DNA from: Saksenaea vasiformis B4078
Lineage: Eukaryota > Mucoromycota > Mucoromycetes > Mucorales > Saksenaeaceae
Direction: 5' to 3'
Length of the DNA stretch: 64,000 bases
NCBI GenBank assembly: GCA_000697055.1
Contig: JNDT01001808.1
Coordinates: forward strand, 1-64,000
In this document: positions 61,245 to 64,000 of the stretch, piece after piece
How positions within the stretch are numbered: the stretch's first letter is position 1
How the letters are laid out: every line of letters starts with the position of its first letter
The notes under the pieces: generated by a model
What the model was told of the DNA's origin: nothing
Databases searched by the model: none
The model's input: the letters and a program-made list of their open reading frames with translations, nothing else
Program-made: the position numbers and the translations under genes

Positions 61245-62571
61245 TCAGGTGGGAAATGTGCACCCTTCTTTAGCACTACGTATGCATATATGTATTAGAG
61301 AGAGTTATATAGGAGTAGCTTGAACTTACGTTCAACAACATTATTATCGATATGTGTTGGGAATACGACGAGATATTCGACAAACAAGTCGCCATGCTCG
61401 GAAGGATGGTCGTGATGAGGCATACCCTCTCCTTGGATCGTTTGCACGAATCCATACTGTGTCACGCCCTCCCGTGTCAAAGTCACGATAGAACCATCCA
61501 AGTGTGTCAACGTCTTTTTAAATCCCACAAGTGCCTCAATCAGCGAAATATGTTGCTTAGTGTACAAGTTGTCACCACGGCGTTCGAACACAGGATGAGG
61601 TACTGTCGAAATAGAGAAAACTACATCACCTGGGATTGCGTCTGGGTATTCGTCTGCTTCTTGCTCCAACACCTTTTGTAATAATTGTTTTAAACATATA
61701 GGATATTCTTCACACTGCACCTACTTACTATTGTCTGACCATCCTTCATGCCTTTTTCAATATGTAGAGTATAGTCTTCATTTGCTCTCCGAACTTTATG
61801 ACCACCACAAACTGGGCAAGAAGCTTTAATCATCTTCCCTTTGCCTCCACACTGATTGCATGTCTGTTGGAATTGCTGAACCATTCCCGGAGCAAGTTGA
61901 ACTCGAGTCACAGTGACACCTCGTCCACTGCACACGGGGCAGGTTACAATATCTTCAGACCGTCTCGCACCGCTACCATGGCAATGGTCACACACGACCT
62001 GCTTGGAGATGTCAACATCGATAGAAGCACCATTGTACAAGTCTTCGAGTGACACTTCAATCTGCACTTGCATATCTGGGCCACGTCGTTCCTGATGTGC
62101 TTGCTCGCGAGAACCTAGGCAGGGTTAGTTTGCACGTTCGTGGCAACGCGAGGAACAGCTACCAAAACCACCACCAAAAAAGTGCGAGAAAACGTCAAAT
62201 GGATTCTGGAACGGTGAGCCACCTCCTCCGCCAGATTTATGTTGCTCTAGTCCTTCTTCGCCGTACCGATCGTAAATCGATCGTAATTCATCGTCATTTA
62301 GGACATTGTATGCTGCAGATCTCCGTTAGATCGTAGCAATACAGCCAATACGAATACCATCGGCAATCTCCATGAATTTTGCAGCTGCTTCCTTGTCATC
62401 CGGATTCTTATCAGGGTGATACACTCTGGAGAGCTTTTTGTAGTGTCGTTTGATCTGGCTTTTCGTCGCGTCACGAGGCACATCAAGAATACTATAGTAA
62501 TCTCGCCCAGCCTCCACAAGCAGAACTAGTGCTGATAGCAACAGCAATAGCCAAATATTGAAATGACGCAT
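61245..62571 (-). CDS. SCJ1: ER-lumenal DnaJ co-chaperone (Scj1/ERdj3 type)
   Basis: Exons 62571-62358, 62312-62163, 62114-61729, 61672-61330 are confident; a 23-bp last exon 61267-61245 is tentative; 371 aa in total. A signal peptide ([21 protein letters not shown]) precedes the J domain with the HPD motif (YHPDKNPDD). A Gly/Phe region ([21 protein letters not shown]) and four zinc-binding CxxCxG units ([31 protein letters not shown]) follow, then the substrate-binding C-terminal domain. It stimulates the ER Hsp70 BiP/Kar2 in folding and quality control. No HDEL/KDEL signal is visible at the end, unlike yeast Scj1, which is one reason the last exon is uncertain. Confidence 0.9.
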
Positions 62572-63182
62572 AGAGAAGCGAGTGGGAGTAGAAAGAGGAA
62601 GGTTAGAAGGTAAAGTGCAAGTTAGGCACAAGAATCCGCCAATTGGCTGTTGCCGATTGGGCAATACCACAGACCTAAATTTCAATTCCAGACGAACATC
62701 GGTGCAATTAGCCTCCTGTAAAGGATACCAGTAACCATAAGATTCAACGAAGTGCTTGGGTGCAAATAAAGGTTAACAAGGAGCAAATAGTAAGTAGTAA
62801 ACCTGAATGTAATAAGCTTGCCCAAATTCTCATCTAAACCATATCCTTAATTACTCTTGACCAGCGCGCGTCTGGTAAAGGAACTCACAAGCCATCCAAT
62901 CAAATGCTTGTAATTTTGCTACTCATAAACCGCATGCAGACAAGACGTACATTTGTGCCATATTTGAAATGTGTTTTCGGTCTATGGGTAGATATTTCAG
63001 GACTCATTTCGAGGAATTGCCCCTTATTATCAGACAGATATTAGAGCAGATGCTTCCGCTCATTTTATATTTCCATAAAGAATTGCATGTTAGTTTTGGT
63101 ATGCATCACTGTGGCAACGCTTAAATAAGATAGCTTTACTTATAAAGTTATTCATTGTTGCAGGCACTCGTCTTTGTCGGAT
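62572..63182. other. Intergenic region upstream of the DnaJ gene
   Basis: 611 bp between the amidohydrolase 3' end and the DnaJ start, both minus. It includes the DnaJ promoter. The stretch just upstream of the start is pyrimidine-rich on the coding strand. Nothing else recognised. Confidence 0.45.
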
Positions 63183-64000
63183 TTATTCCAGAAAATGGAT
63201 ACCGCTTAGCGAATGGATAAACACGCGCTGGCTCTGCATATCGAAAGGACTTCCAGACCATACGGTAAAGTCATCTGAACCAGCGAATTTCTCAGCTTCG
63301 AGTCCAAATATTTCTAACAAGTTCGTGGTAACGAAACGTAACGCTTCCGCTTCCGTGACGCCACCAGTGGAGTCAGTTGCAGATAGCCAGCCAGCGTCCC
63401 ACACCAAATTTCTTGCAAGCCCATCATCGGAGACACCAACGCCAATTTTAACACCATGCTGGCGCAGAATGTGAGCCGCGGTACCGTTTGAGAGCGGTGC
63501 ACCTGTCAGACAATGAATAGAGTCGAACTGAGCAGGTGTACACAGAGAAGGTGACAGAATGACCGGGATGTTTTCCTTTGCAAGGTGTTCCGCGACTAGG
63601 TGGGACTCAGCGCCTCCAAGTATAGCAAATCGGACCTGGGGAAGATCTTCTTGCTTCAATCGTATTAAGGACGCAATTTCATCCTTATTGTGAACGTTGA
63701 CTACAGTTGTGATTTCACCGCGCGCAGCCTGACCGTAGTAGTTCGATGCACCAGCGTTCTCTGTCAAAATCTGACGGATAAAACTGATCTGAGATGACAC
63801 CGTTAGGAAGCTGTCAGACTTATAAGCATCGCCTATCTGGAGGTGCAGTGCAACAGCAGGAGATATGAGGGAACCCTCCGATAGCACTATGCCACCGTCA
63901 ACTACACACTGTAGATACATACGCTTATCTACTTACATGAATCTGCAGTTGTTCTAAATGCGGTACTAACACCAATCACTACGTTGTTCGAAAGAGGGGC
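63183..64000 (-). CDS. Amidohydrolase-family enzyme, C-terminal part (5' end beyond window)
   Basis: Exon 63901-63183 and part of an upstream exon (64000-63937); about 261 residues visible. The separating intron is only 35 bp (GTAAGT..TGTGTAG), the shortest in the window. The product has ILGGAESHLVAEHLA and PVILSPSLCTPAQFDSI, then VKIGVGVSDDGLARNLVWDAGW, where the Asp pair would hold the catalytic Asp of the amidohydrolase TIM barrel, then TEAEALRFVTTNLLEIFGLE and DFTVWSGSPFDMQ, the usual end of imidazolonepropionase- and dipeptidase-like members. The metal-binding His of the N-terminal half lie outside the window. Substrate unknown; a cyclic-amide or peptide hydrolase is most likely. Confidence 0.78.

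Overview
The window looks like a nuclear chromosome segment of an early-diverging filamentous fungus, most likely Mucoromycota (Mucorales-like). The evidence is dense short introns (mostly 40-75 bp, with GT..AG or GC..AG ends and CTAAC/CTGAC-like branch sites), AT-rich intergenic DNA, Zn2Cys6 and copper-fist regulators, a Sho1 osmosensor, a fungal kynureninase and a carotenoid cleavage dioxygenase of the kind Mucorales use to make trisporoids. No rRNA, tRNA, CRISPR or prokaryotic operon structure was seen. Gene models below were spliced by eye; each was checked for reading-frame phase across every intron.

Layout. 0-2.5 kb: the 3' end of a Fanzor-type (eukaryotic TnpB-like) nuclease followed by two adjacent stem-loops, then a small hydrophilic protein. 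2.6-4.9 kb: a membrane-anchored secretory FKBP and an orphan secreted protein. 6.8-10.2 kb: a five-exon gene joining a MACPF-like N-terminal region to about 18 Sel1 repeats. 12-16.7 kb: a Pho85-type cyclin-domain gene and a 13-exon sugar transporter with a 5-nt micro-exon. 19.5-23.1 kb: kynureninase and two small Zn2Cys6 proteins. 25-31.4 kb: muskelin and an MFSD10-like transporter. 32-39.4 kb: Sho1, ribosomal protein uS14 (Rps29), a copper-fist factor with a large microsatellite in an intron, and a Myb-like protein. 41.5-48.1 kb: Nit-type amidase, a WD40 protein, an SDR and an uncharacterised acidic protein. 48-52.2 kb: a gene-poor stretch with three tandem hairpins. 52.2-59.5 kb: Prp3, a TPR/F-box/LRR protein (Dia2/Pof3 architecture), a mitochondrial Holliday-junction resolvase (Cce1/Ydc2), a carotenoid oxygenase ending 9 bp from it, and a small Pro/Cys-rich protein. 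59.5-64 kb: a dispersed repeat whose partner is at 10.5 kb, an ER DnaJ (Scj1/ERdj3 type), and the C-terminal part of an amidohydrolase cut by the window end.

The genes are mostly unrelated housekeeping and regulatory loci, not a cluster. Themes that recur are the secretory pathway (FKBP, Scj1-like DnaJ), ubiquitin adaptors (muskelin, F-box/LRR) and GC-AG introns (four genes). The most unusual items are the Fanzor remnant with its downstream stem-loops, the MACPF-like/Sel1 fusion, the micro-exon, and the dispersed repeat pair.
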